64,000 nucleotides of DNA from Bacteroides faecichinchillae JCM 17102 (GTDB lineage: Bacteria > Bacteroidota > Bacteroidia > Bacteroidales > Bacteroidaceae), in contig NZ_BAKK01000001.1 in NCBI RefSeq assembly GCF_000614145.1, positions 1-64,000 on the forward strand, read 5' to 3'. The position numbers and the translations under genes were made by a program. A model generated the notes under the pieces. That model was not told where the DNA came from. It made no database searches and was given only the letters and a program-made list of their open reading frames with translations. Positions 9,848 through 19,430 of the stretch are shown in pieces. The stretch's first letter is position 1, and every line of letters starts with the position of its first letter.

Positions 9848-11691
9848 ATGTGTGGAATCGTAGGCTATATTGGTAAAAGAAAAGCCTACCCCATCCTTAT
9901 AAAGGGACTGAAGCGATTAGAGTATCGAGGATATGATAGCGCTGGGGTAGCATTGATCAGTGATAACCAACAGTTGAATGTCTATAAGACGAAAGGTAAA
10001 GTCTCAGATCTTGAAAATTTCGTCACTCAGAAAGATATTTCCGGTATAATCGGAATCGCCCATACCCGTTGGGCTACTCATGGAGAACCTTGTTCCGCTA
10101 ACGCTCATCCTCATTACTCTTCTTCCGAAAAACTCGCTCTCATTCATAACGGCATTATTGAAAATTACGCTGTTCTCAAAGAAAAACTTCAAGCCAAAGG
10201 CTATACTTTCAAAAGTAGTACTGACACAGAGGTACTCGTTCAATTAATCGAATATATTAAAGTTACCAATAAAGTTAGTCTGCTTGCAGCTGTTCAGTTG
10301 GCATTGGGTGAAGTGATCGGAGCGTATGCGATTGCTGTTCTAGATAAAGAACATCCCGACGAGATCATAGCTGCTCGTAAGAGTAGTCCACTAGTAGTTG
10401 GAATTGGTGAGGATGAGTTTTTTCTGGCTTCAGACGCTACGCCGATAGTCGAATATACGGATAAGGTTGTTTATCTGGAAGACGGAGAAATTGCTGTCAT
10501 TCATCGGGGAAAAGAACTGAAAGTCGTTGATTTGAATAATGTGGAAACAACTCCTGAAATAACAAAGGTAGAGCTAAACCTTGGACAGTTGGAGAAAGGA
10601 GGATATCCGCACTTTATGCTGAAAGAGATTTTCGAGCAGCCGGATTGTATTCGTGACTGTATGCGTGGGCGTATCAATGTGGAAGCGAATAATGTTGTTC
10701 TATCAGCAATTATCGATTATAAAGAACGTTTGCTAAATGCAAAGCGATTTATAATTGTTGCATGTGGTACTTCTTGGCATGCGGGATTGATCGGCAAGCA
10801 TTTGATTGAGAGTTTCTGCCGCATTCCGGTAGAAGTAGAATATGCTTCCGAATTTCGTTATCGAGATCCGGTGATTGATGAACACGATGTGGTGATTGCT
10901 CTTTCTCAAAGTGGTGAAACGGCGGATACACTTGCAGCCGTTGATTTGGCCAAAAGTCGCGGAGCATTTATATATGGTATATGTAATGCTATCGGTTCTT
11001 CCATACCTCGTGCTACCTATACAGGTTCATATATCCATGTCGGTCCAGAAATTGGGGTAGCTTCCACCAAAGCATTTACCGGTCAGGTTACGGTATTGGT
11101 TATGTTGGCTTTGACACTTGCTAAAGAGAAAGGTACGATTGGTGAAGAGCAGTATTTGACTATCGTAAAGGAATTGAATCATATTCCTGAGAAAATGAAA
11201 GAAGTCTTGAAACTGAATGATACATTGGCTGAATTATCGAAGACCTTCACCTATGCTCATAATTTTATTTATTTGGGACGTGGATATAGTTATCCGGTAG
11301 CTCTTGAAGGTGCATTGAAATTGAAGGAAATTTCGTATATTCATGCCGAAGGTATCCGGCTGCGGAAATGAAGCATGGCCCTATTGCTCTGATTGATGCA
11401 GAAATGCCGGTAGTGGTGATCGCTACTCAAAATGGACTTTATGAGAAAGTGTTGAGTAATATTCAGGAAATTAAAGCGCGTAAAGGGAAGGTAATTGCAT
11501 TTGTGACTAAGGGAGATACGGTAATTAGTAAAATAGCAGATTGTAGTATCGAGCTTCCTGAAACAATCGAGTGTCTTGACCCGTTAATAACTACGGTGCC
11601 TCTTCAATTACTTGCATACCACATTGCGGTATGTAAGGGAATGGATGTAGATCAGCCACGAAATTTGGCCAAGTCGGTAACAGTAGAATAA
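9848..11691 (+). CDS. glmS: Glucosamine-6-phosphate synthase, interrupted by a frameshift
   Basis: Isomerising glutamine:fructose-6-phosphate aminotransferase, the first step towards UDP-GlcNAc for peptidoglycan and LPS. Frame one (9848-11371) has the MCGIVGYIG nucleophile start, [14 protein letters not shown], and the first SIS sugar-isomerase domain with CGTSWHAG and SQSGETADT. At about 11352 the frame breaks: ISYIHAEG is followed by IRLRK and a stop, while the expected [10 protein letters not shown] is found in the next frame and continues to 11691, ending in LAKSVTVE. One base inserted in GG|TAT (GGY TAT) restores a normal 614-residue enzyme. GlmS is usually essential, so an assembly error is more likely than true loss. 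It is followed after 33 bp by purF. Confidence 0.9.
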
Positions 11692-11724
11692 GAATCTGGT
11701 AATTTATAAATTGCAAGTCTATTA

Positions 11725-13608
11725 ATGGAACAATTGAAACATGAATGTGGCGTGGCTATGATACGCTTACTCAAACCGTTAGAGTATTATGAGAAGAGGT
11801 ACGGAACATGGATGTACGGTCTCAATAAACTCTATCTGCTGATGGAGAAACAACATAATCGCGGACAGGAAGGTGCGGGATTGGCATGTGTGAAATTGGG
11901 AGCGAATCCGGGTGAAGAATATATGTTTCGTGAACGTGCTTTAGGTTCCGGTGCTATTACAGAGATTTTTGAAAACATTCAAAGTAATTTTAAAGATCTC
12001 ACTCTCGAACAATTGCATGATGCAGATTTTGCTAAACGTACTTTACCTTTTGCCGGTGAAGTTTATATGGGACATTTACGTTACTCTACGACTGGTAAGT
12101 CCGGTATTTCGTATGTTCATCCGTTTTTAAGAAGAAACAATTGGCGTGTCAAGAACTTGGCTCTCTGTGGTAACTTCAATATGACGAATGTTGATGAGAT
12201 ATTTGCACGTATTACTGCCATCGGACAACATCCGCGAAAATATGCTGATACTTATATTATGTTGGAACAAGTAGGCCACCGTTTGGACCGCGAAGTGGAG
12301 CGCCTTTTCAATCTTGCTGAAGCTGAAGGACTGACAGGAATGGAAGTTACGCGTTATATTGAAGAACAAATTGATTTAGGTAATGTTTTGCGTACTTCCA
12401 GTAAAGAATGGGACGGAGGATATGTTATCTGTGGGCTGACTGGAAGCGGTGAAGCTTTTTCTATTCGTGATCCTTGGGGAATTCGCTCGGCATTCTGGTA
12501 TAAAGATGATGAAATTGCTGTGTTGGCTTCTGAACGTCCGGTTATTCAGACAGCTTTGAATGTTCCAGTAGAAGAAATACATGAATTACAACCGGGACAG
12601 GCATTGTTTATTAGCAAAAAAGGCAAATTGCGTACCTCACAAATCAACAAACCGCGTGAAAAGCGTGCCTGTTCATTTGAACGAATCTATTTCTCGCGGG
12701 GGAGTGATGTTGATATATATAAGGAACGGAAACGGTTAGGTGAGAAGCTTGTACCGAAAATATTGAAAGCTATCGACAATGATATTGATCATACAGTTTT
12801 TTCTTTCATTCCTAACACTGCGGAAGTTGCTTATTACGGAATGTTGCAGGGATTGGATAATTACCTGAATGAAGAGAAAGTACAACAGATAACAGCATTA
12901 GGCCATAATCCGAATTTACAAGAACTGGAGGTTATTCTTTCTCGTCGGATTCGCAGTGAGAAGGTAGCCATTAAAGATATTAAGCTTCGCACTTTTATTG
13001 CAGAGGGCAATAGTCGTAATGACCTTGCTGCCCATGTGTATGATATAACCTATGGTAGTCTTGTTTCTGGTGTCGATAATCTAGTGATTATTGACGATAG
13101 TATTGTGCGTGGCACGACATTGAAGCAAAGTATTATTGGTATTCTCGACCGTCTCGGACCAAAGAAGATTGTCATTGTTTCTTCTTCTCCTCAAGTTCGT
13201 TATCCCGACTATTACGGTATCGACATGGCAAAGATGAGTGAGTTTATTGCTTTTAAAGCGGCTATTGAACTATTGAAAGAACGTGATATGAAAGATGTGA
13301 TTGCTGCTGCGTATCGAAAATCTAAAGATCAGGCCGATTTGCCCAAAGAACAAATGGTGAATTATGTAAAAGAGATCTATGCTCCGTTTACCGATGAAGA
13401 GATTTCTGCTAAAATGGTGGAACTGTTGATTCCGAAAGGGACGAAAGCAAGAGTCGAAATTGTCTACCAACCATTAAAGGGACTACATGAAGCCTGTCCG
13501 AACCATACGGGAGACTGGTATTTTAGTGGTGATTATCCGACTCCGGGTGGCGTAAAGATGGTAAATCAGGCATTTATTAACTATATCGAGCAAATGTATC
13601 AATTCTAA
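11725..13608 (+). CDS. purF: Amidophosphoribosyltransferase (PurF type, long form)
   Basis: Catalyses the first committed purine step, PRPP plus glutamine to phosphoribosylamine. A short leader MEQLKHE precedes Cys8 (CGVAM), the class II glutaminase nucleophile. RGQEGAGLA, GHLRYST and CGNFNMTN lie in the glutaminase half. The phosphoribosyltransferase half contains the PRPP loop VIIDDSIVRGTT at about 453-464. At 627 residues it is over 100 longer than E. coli PurF (about 505), with extra sequence in the glutaminase half and at the C-terminus. It may be a divergent subgroup; another PurF elsewhere in the genome cannot be excluded. It sits between glmS and carA in the same orientation. Confidence 0.85.
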   Translation: MEQLKHECGVAMIRLLKPLEYYEKRYGTWMYGLNKLYLLMEKQHNRGQEGAGLACVKLGANPGEEYMFRERALGSGAITEIFENIQSNFKDLTLEQLHDADFAKRTLPFAGEVYMGHLRYSTTGKSGISYVHPFLRRNNWRVKNLALCGNFNMTNVDEIFARITAIGQHPRKYADTYIMLEQVGHRLDREVERLFNLAEAEGLTGMEVTRYIEEQIDLGNVLRTSSKEWDGGYVICGLTGSGEAFSIRDPWGIRSAFWYKDDEIAVLASERPVIQTALNVPVEEIHELQPGQALFISKKGKLRTSQINKPREKRACSFERIYFSRGSDVDIYKERKRLGEKLVPKILKAIDNDIDHTVFSFIPNTAEVAYYGMLQGLDNYLNEEKVQQITALGHNPNLQELEVILSRRIRSEKVAIKDIKLRTFIAEGNSRNDLAAHVYDITYGSLVSGVDNLVIIDDSIVRGTTLKQSIIGILDRLGPKKIVIVSSSPQVRYPDYYGIDMAKMSEFIAFKAAIELLKERDMKDVIAAAYRKSKDQADLPKEQMVNYVKEIYAPFTDEEISAKMVELLIPKGTKARVEIVYQPLKGLHEACPNHTGDWYFSGDYPTPGGVKMVNQAFINYIEQMYQF

Positions 13609-13636
13609 ACAACCATACAACGATTCAATAATAAGA

Positions 13637-14776
13637 ATGAGAAATGTGACATTAATCCTTGACGACGGGAGCCGCTTCAGTGGTAAGTCGTTTGGCTACG
13701 AGAAGCCGGTGGCGGGCGAAGTAGTGTTTAACACCGCCATGACGGGATATCCGGAGAGCCTGACTGATCCTTCGTATGCTGGACAGTTGATGACTCTTAC
13801 TTTTCCATTGGTAGGTAATTATGGAGTTCCTCCTTTTACAATTGAACCGAATGGACTCGCTACTTTTATGGAAAGTGAGAAGATTCATGCTGAAGCAATT
13901 ATTGTAAGTGACTATTCTTACGAGTACAGCCATTGGAATGCAGTAGAAAGCCTCGCTGATTGGTTGAAGCGTGAGAAGATACCCGGTATTACTGGTATCG
14001 ATACCCGCGAATTGACTAAAGTTCTTCGTGAACATGGTGTAATGATGGGGAAAATCGTGTTTGACGAGTCAGATGAAGAATTAATAATGAAGAATGAAGA
14101 ATTTCCGTCTTATGCTGATATAAATTATGTTGATCGAGTATCCTGCAAAGAAATTATTCATTATTTCCCTGATGGAACCAGTAATTGTAGCACAGCCGAT
14201 TCTTCATTCCTCATTCCTCATTCTTCATTAAAAAAAGTTGTTTTAGTGGATTGTGGGGTGAAGACTAATATCATTCGTTGTTTGTTGAAACGGAATGTAG
14301 AAGTGATTCGTGTTCCTTGGGATTATGATTATAACGGACTTGAATTTGACGGATTATTTATCTCCAATGGTCCCGGTGATCCGGATACTTGTGATGTTGC
14401 AGTACAGAATATTCGTAAAGCGATGGCGAATGAAAAACTTCCTATCTTCGGAATCTGTATGGGTAATCAGTTGTTGTCAAAAGCCGGAGGAGCTAAAATC
14501 TATAAATTGAAATATGGACATCGTAGCCACAATCAACCTGTACGCATGGTGGGTACTGAACGTTGCTTTATAACTTCTCAGAATCATGGTTATGCAGTCG
14601 ATAACAATACATTAAGCGCAGACTGGGAACCACTGTTTATCAATATGAACGATGGGTCGAACGAAGGAATCAAACATAAAAAGAATCCATGGTTTTCGGC
14701 GCAGTTTCATCCTGAAGCCGCTAGTGGTCCTACGGATACGGAATTCTTGTTTGATGAATTCGTAAAATTATTATAA
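13637..14776 (+). CDS. carA: Carbamoyl-phosphate synthase small subunit with inserted repeats
   Basis: Glutaminase subunit that supplies ammonia to CarB for pyrimidine and arginine synthesis. The 379-residue product has the CPSase small-chain domain (LTDPSYAGQ, GIDTRELTK), then the class I amidotransferase triad: Cys274 in GICMGNQ and the His and Glu of FHPEAASG. Two odd segments sit in the linker, LIMKNEEF (about 149-156) and SSFLIPHSSL (about 188-197). They are encoded by short AT-rich repeats that are inverted relative to each other (14085-14102 and 14213-14230). They look like intergenic-type repeats inserted in frame. carA starts 28 bp after purF. Confidence 0.93.
   Translation: MRNVTLILDDGSRFSGKSFGYEKPVAGEVVFNTAMTGYPESLTDPSYAGQLMTLTFPLVGNYGVPPFTIEPNGLATFMESEKIHAEAIIVSDYSYEYSHWNAVESLADWLKREKIPGITGIDTRELTKVLREHGVMMGKIVFDESDEELIMKNEEFPSYADINYVDRVSCKEIIHYFPDGTSNCSTADSSFLIPHSSLKKVVLVDCGVKTNIIRCLLKRNVEVIRVPWDYDYNGLEFDGLFISNGPGDPDTCDVAVQNIRKAMANEKLPIFGICMGNQLLSKAGGAKIYKLKYGHRSHNQPVRMVGTERCFITSQNHGYAVDNNTLSADWEPLFINMNDGSNEGIKHKKNPWFSAQFHPEAASGPTDTEFLFDEFVKLL
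14085..14230. repeat. Inverted repeat pair inside carA
   Basis: TAATGAAGAATGAAGAAT (14085-14102) matches the reverse complement of 14213-14230 at 17 of 18 bases. The right arm is part of a longer run of TCATTC-type units (14198-14230). Both lie in the carA frame without stop codons. Confidence 0.8.
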
Positions 14777-14836
14777 ATAGACTTTCACCACCTCGTTGCA
14801 CAGTCTATTGGTCGTTTTGATCTGTGTTAATCTGTG
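14776..14836. repeat. carA-carB spacer with hairpin and direct repeat
   Basis: AATAGACT (14776-14783) and AGTCTATT (14802-14809) form a perfect 8-bp stem. It is followed by a direct repeat of ATCTGTG (14820-14826 and 14830-14836). The hairpin has no T-tract, so it may be an mRNA-processing or stability element rather than a terminator. Confidence 0.4.
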
Positions 14837-14857
14837 GTGATCCAGAAAATAGAATCA

Positions 14858-17800
14858 ATGAAAGAAAATATAAAGAAAGTATTACTGTTAGGTTCCGGCG
14901 CCCTGAAAATTGGTGAAGCCGGTGAGTTTGACTATTCCGGTTCGCAGGCACTTAAGGCTTTGAAAGAAGAAGGGATTGAAACTATCCTTATCAATCCGAA
15001 TATTGCTACAGTACAGACTTCCGAAGGAGTGGCAGATCAGATCTATTTCCTTCCTGTGACTCCGTATTTTGTTGAAAAAGTCATTCAGAAGGAAAGGCCG
15101 GAGGGTATTATGTTGGCGTTTGGCGGTCAGACGGCTTTGAACTGTGGTGTGGCATTGTATAAGGAAGGGATACTTGAAAAATATAATGTGAAAGTACTCG
15201 GTACTCCTGTACAGGCAATTATTGATACGGAAGATCGTGAACTTTTTGTGCAAAAGCTAAATGAAATAGACGTAAAAACGATTAAGAGCGAAGCTGTTGA
15301 GAATGTGCAAGATGCCCGTCGTGCTGCTAAAGAATTGGGTTATCCTGTGATTGTTCGTGCTGCTTATGCGTTGGGAGGGTTGGGATCCGGCTTTTGTGAC
15401 AATGAAAAGCAATTGAATGTGTTGGTAGAAAAAGCCTTCTCTTTCTCTCCACAAGTATTGGTCGAGAAATCTCTTAGAGGATGGAAAGAAGTGGAATATG
15501 AGGTAGTACGTGACCGTTTCGACAATTGTATCACCGTTTGTAATATGGAAAACTTTGACCCGCTGGGTATTCATACCGGTGAATCCATTGTAATTGCTCC
15601 TTCGCAAACATTGACCAATAAAGAATATCACAAACTTCGTGAACTTGCTATCCGCATCATCCGTCATATCGGTATTGTTGGTGAATGTAATGTTCAGTAT
15701 GCTTTTGATCCGGAATCGGAAGATTATCGTGTCATCGAAGTGAATGCCCGTCTTTCCCGTTCGTCTGCATTAGCATCTAAAGCTACAGGATATCCGTTGG
15801 CTTTTGTTGCAGCTAAACTAGGACTCGGTTATGGGCTTTTCGATTTAAAGAACTCGGTAACAAAGACGACTTCTGCGTTCTTTGAGCCTGCTTTAGACTA
15901 TGTGGTATGTAAAATACCTCGATGGGATTTAGGTAAATTCCATGGTGTGGACAAAGAGTTAGGATCTTCCATGAAGTCGGTTGGCGAAGTGATGGCTATC
16001 GGTCGTACCTTTGAAGAGGCAATCCAGAAGGGACTTCGTATGATCGGTCAGGGAATGCATGGATTTGTAGAGAACAAAGAACTTGTCATTTCTGATATAG
16101 ATAAAGCTCTTCATGAACCGACTGATAAACGTATCTTTGTTATATCTAAAGCTTTCCGTGCTGGATATACGATTGATCAGGTTCATGATTTGACAAAGAT
16201 TGACAAGTGGTTCCTACAGAAGTTGATGAATATAATGAAGACTTCTGAAGAACTGCATAGCTGGGGCAAGGATCATAAGCAGATTGCCGAGCTTTCTGAT
16301 GAATTGCTGAAAAAAGCGAAAGTACAAGGTTTCTCTGATTTCCAGATAGCTCGTGCTATTGGTTTTGAAGGCGATATGGAAGATGGTATTCTCTATGTTC
16401 GTAATCATCGTAAGAGTGTGGGGATTCTTCCGGTAGTTAAGCAGATCGATACATTGGCAGCCGAATATCCGGCACAGACCAATTATTTGTACCTTACTTA
16501 TAGCGGTGTAACAAATGATGTCCATTATCTGGGTGATCATAAATCTATCGTCGTTCTCGGTTCTGGTGCTTACCGCATCGGTTCTTCCGTAGAGTTCGAC
16601 TGGTGTGGTGTTCAAGCTCTGAATACTATCCGCAAAGAAGGCTGGCGTAGTGTCATGATCAACTACAATCCGGAAACTGTTTCTACGGATTACGATATGT
16701 GTGACCGTCTTTACTTTGACGAACTGACATTTGAACGTGTGATGGATATTCTCGAATTAGAGAATCCTCATGGTGTAATTGTTTCTACTGGTGGTCAGAT
16801 TCCTAATAACCTTGCTCTACGTCTGGATGCACAGAATATTAATATCCTTGGAACAAGTGCCAAGAGTATTGATAATGCTGAAGACCGTGAGAAGTTCTCT
16901 GCTATGCTCGACCGTATTGGGGTAGATCAACCGCGCTGGCGTGAATTGACATCTATGGATGACATCAATGAATTTGTAGACGAAGTTGGTTTTCCTGTGT
17001 TGGTTCGTCCTTCTTATGTACTTTCCGGTGCTGCGATGAATGTTTGTTCTAATCAGGAAGAGTTAGAGCGTTTCCTACAATTGGCAGCAAATGTATCAAA
17101 GAAGCATCCGGTAGTGGTAAGTCAGTTTATAGAACACGCCAAAGAAGTCGAGATGGATGCTGTGGCACAAAATGGAGAAATCGTGGCGTATGCAATCAGT
17201 GAACATATTGAGTTTGCAGGAGTGCATTCCGGTGATGCAACTATACAGTTTCCTCCGCAGAAATTATATGTAGAGACGGTACGACGCATCAAACGTATTA
17301 GTCGCGAGATTGCAAAAGCACTCAATATATCCGGTCCGTTTAATATTCAGTATCTGGCAAAAGATAACGATATTAAAGTGATTGAATGTAATCTTCGTGC
17401 CAGCCGTTCTTTCCCGTTTGTCAGCAAAGTATTGAAGATTAACTTCATCGAATTGGCAACGAAAGTTATGCTTGGTCTGCCTGTAGAAAAACCAAACAAG
17501 AATCTATTTGAATTGGATTATGTAGGAATTAAAGCTTCCCAATTCTCATTTAATCGTTTGCAGAAAGCCGATCCTGTGTTAGGAGTAGATATGGCATCTA
17601 CAGGAGAAGTTGGTTGTATCGGAAGCGATACTTCTTGTGCTGTTCTTAAAGCTATGCTTTCTGTCGGGTATCGTATTCCGGAGAAGAATATTCTGTTATC
17701 AACCGGAACTATGAAGCAGAAAGCCGATATGATGGATGCTGCCCGTATGTTGGTGAACAAAGGATATAAGCTTTTTGCAACGGGTGGTACTCATAAGACA

Positions 17801-18085
17801 CTTATTGAAAATGGTATTGAGAATACGCTTGTTTATTGGCCAAGTGAAGATGGCTATCCGCAAGCTTTGGAAATGCTTCATAACAAAGAAATAGATATGG
17901 TAGTCAATATTCCGAAGAACCTGACTGCCGGAGAACTTGATAACGGATATAAAATCCGTCGCGCAGCCATCGACTTGAATATTCCGTTGATTACTAATGC
18001 GCGTTTGGCAAGTGCATTTATTCAAGCTTTCTGTACAATGAGTATTGATGACATTGCTATTAAGAGTTGGGACGAGTATAAATAG
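14858..18085 (+). CDS. carB: Carbamoyl-phosphate synthase large subunit
   Basis: Makes carbamoyl phosphate from bicarbonate, ATP and the ammonia delivered by CarA. From the ATG at 14858 the product has 1075 residues (E. coli 1073). An upstream GTG at 14834 is in frame but adds eight residues unlike the family. Two homologous halves each begin with an ATP-grasp module (VLLLGSGALKIGEAGEFDYS and VVLGSGAYRIGSSVEFDW). The C-terminal MGS-like allosteric domain contains FATGGTHKTL, VVNIPKN and PLITNARLASAF. It is the last gene of glmS-purF-carA-carB, followed by a terminator at 18116. Confidence 0.96.
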   Translation: MKENIKKVLLLGSGALKIGEAGEFDYSGSQALKALKEEGIETILINPNIATVQTSEGVADQIYFLPVTPYFVEKVIQKERPEGIMLAFGGQTALNCGVALYKEGILEKYNVKVLGTPVQAIIDTEDRELFVQKLNEIDVKTIKSEAVENVQDARRAAKELGYPVIVRAAYALGGLGSGFCDNEKQLNVLVEKAFSFSPQVLVEKSLRGWKEVEYEVVRDRFDNCITVCNMENFDPLGIHTGESIVIAPSQTLTNKEYHKLRELAIRIIRHIGIVGECNVQYAFDPESEDYRVIEVNARLSRSSALASKATGYPLAFVAAKLGLGYGLFDLKNSVTKTTSAFFEPALDYVVCKIPRWDLGKFHGVDKELGSSMKSVGEVMAIGRTFEEAIQKGLRMIGQGMHGFVENKELVISDIDKALHEPTDKRIFVISKAFRAGYTIDQVHDLTKIDKWFLQKLMNIMKTSEELHSWGKDHKQIAELSDELLKKAKVQGFSDFQIARAIGFEGDMEDGILYVRNHRKSVGILPVVKQIDTLAAEYPAQTNYLYLTYSGVTNDVHYLGDHKSIVVLGSGAYRIGSSVEFDWCGVQALNTIRKEGWRSVMINYNPETVSTDYDMCDRLYFDELTFERVMDILELENPHGVIVSTGGQIPNNLALRLDAQNINILGTSAKSIDNAEDREKFSAMLDRIGVDQPRWRELTSMDDINEFVDEVGFPVLVRPSYVLSGAAMNVCSNQEELERFLQLAANVSKKHPVVVSQFIEHAKEVEMDAVAQNGEIVAYAISEHIEFAGVHSGDATIQFPPQKLYVETVRRIKRISREIAKALNISGPFNIQYLAKDNDIKVIECNLRASRSFPFVSKVLKINFIELATKVMLGLPVEKPNKNLFELDYVGIKASQFSFNRLQKADPVLGVDMASTGEVGCIGSDTSCAVLKAMLSVGYRIPEKNILLSTGTMKQKADMMDAARMLVNKGYKLFATGGTHKTLIENGIENTLVYWPSEDGYPQALEMLHNKEIDMVVNIPKNLTAGELDNGYKIRRAAIDLNIPLITNARLASAFIQAFCTMSIDDIAIKSWDEYK

Positions 18086-18115
18086 GAAATGATAATTTGT
18101 TGTTCTTAAGTTGTG

Positions 18116-18150
18116 AAGGTCGTTTTCGCTTTTTCGGAGACGGCCTTTTC
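18116..18150 (+). terminator. Terminator after carB
   Basis: A 13-bp stem with several G-U pairs (18116-18128 with 18135-18147), loop CTTTTT, followed by T residues, 30 bp after the carB stop. Confidence 0.75.
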
Positions 18151-18236
18151 TCTGTATTAGAAGTAATCATCTCGTCATACATATGTATTTCAATACTTAT
18201 TAATTTGCACTTGCAAAACGATAGAAATACATTAGT

Positions 18237-18375
18237 ATGAGAAAAAGAAACATGATTCTGTTATTCGGGTTGTTACCTGAAAAGTAACGGATGTATATGG
18301 GGGAGAATTGTTAAAGATGTGCTGCTGAAGAGTAAAAACATTGGGAAGTTTGTGTTGAATCTTCTTGATGTTTGA
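18237..18375 (+). pseudogene. Decayed N-terminal fragment, perhaps of a TonB-dependent receptor
   Basis: An ATG at 18237 gives a signal-peptide-like start (MRKRNMILLFGLL) that soon stops. Successive frames read VTDVYGGELLK and DVLLKSKNIGKFVLNL, which resembles the carboxypeptidase-regulatory-like start of SusC/RagA proteins (VTD.xGExLxxVxVxxK). At least two frame changes are needed and no plug or barrel follows, so at most this is a relic. A strong terminator follows directly. The match is by eye and weak. Confidence 0.3.
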
Positions 18376-18379
18376 TTCC

Positions 18380-18420
18380 AATCATTGAGAAGTTTTAAAA
18401 AAACTTCTCAATGATTTTTC
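18380..18420 (+). terminator. Strong bidirectional terminator hairpin
   Basis: A perfect 16-bp stem (18380-18395 with 18401-18416), a short A-rich loop and a following T run. It separates the small relic from the decayed gene to its right. Confidence 0.8.
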
Positions 18421-18429
18421 AAGGTTTTT

Positions 18430-19063
18430 AAACTGACAAAGTGACAAAAGTGCCATATGGTACTATTGCTCAGAGAGCTTAGTATATGAAATGTGAGGTA
18501 CTTTATTGATTTTCATATTGTTGATGGATTTGGGTAGTCTGTATATATTACGATGATTAAGCCCATGTTTTTCGCTGATCCTGATAGTCTCTTCCGTACT
18601 GAAAGTATCTGGTAATTCTTTAATTAAATTTTGATTAGTGTTGTAATATTTTAATATATGAGTGGTGGGAAATCTATGGATGATAATAGTAACCTGCTAT
18701 ACTCGTAGCAATATAGGATTATTTTCATGGAACGTTCAAAGTCTTCATCTCTACGATAAATTTTCTGTGATAAGTTATTCTCTTCAAATTGTTTGATATG
18801 TGTTTGGATCATGCTTTTTCCAATGAGTTTAACTGGTTTAGGGGGATGAATACATCTAGGCTTTATTTTATTGGTAGTGAAAGAAGAATCAATATTTTCA
18901 TGTTCGAATGCTTTTCTGAATATATTGTTAAAGGAATATTTTGTTACAAACAGCTTTCAAAACAAGCTTTTTTTTCTAAACTTTTCTCCTTGCTGGTAAG
19001 CTTCATCTACTTCATCTTTTTTATAAAAAGTACTATATGGCATTTTTGTCACTTTGTCAGTTT
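18430..19063. repeat. 35-bp inverted repeat pair (33/35)
   Basis: 18430-18464 and the reverse complement of 19029-19063 agree at 33 of 35 bases (core CTGACAAAGTGACAAAA). One arm lies inside the decayed minus-strand gene and the other begins at its stop codon. The enclosed segment is 564 bp. No flanking target-site duplication was found. Confidence 0.8.
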
Positions 19064-19430
19064 GCAGAGAGGTGACAGGTTTTTGATTTTGCCTGGATGT
19101 GAAAAAGGTAACTTTGTGATATACAGAAGATAATGTGTGTTTTAATTCTTTTGCATGGAAATGAATCTGTTCAATAAAGGTTTTAATCTCGCGTAATATG
19201 CTTTCATGCAGATACCCTCTTCTACATGCTTCACATGCGAGTTTGAATAGATTGAAATGTTGCTTTCTTTTATTAATATAATTAAGAAAATATGGTATAA
19301 TAAGGTTTTTCTGATTTCTTTTTGGGATACTTTAGTTTTATCAGGAACAATATTCCCGAATGTTTTTTCGGAATTTGTAGAATCCACTGTAAAACAAGAA
19401 AACGTATCTGTAACTGAGGAACTTCATATT
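18463..19430 (-). pseudogene. Decayed gene resembling VirE/DUF3987-type mobile-element proteins
   Basis: Long protein-like stretches are spread over several minus-strand frames. In order they read: FTVDSTNSEKTFGNIVPDK; LFKLACEACRRGYLHESIL; TDKVTKMPYSTFYKKDEVDE, ending KKSLF-stop; AFEHENIDSSFTTNKIKPRC through RRDEDFERSMKIILYCYEYS; and finally LKYYNTNQNLIKELPDTFS to KLSEQ-stop at 18463. They look like consecutive parts of one protein broken by at least three frame changes. The FKLACEACRRG element and the helix-turn-helix-like tail recall Bacteroides proteins of the VirE/BT4734/DUF3987 kind. That assignment is from memory of the family and uncertain; the decay itself is plain. Confidence 0.5.

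Noticed and set aside
14888..18025. Long minus-strand frames across carB
   Set aside because: Antisense shadows of an intact, highly conserved gene.
18789..19133. Plus-strand open frame of 114 codons
   Set aside because: It is antisense to the better-supported decayed minus-strand gene and its translation is hydrophobic/cysteine-rich without family sense.
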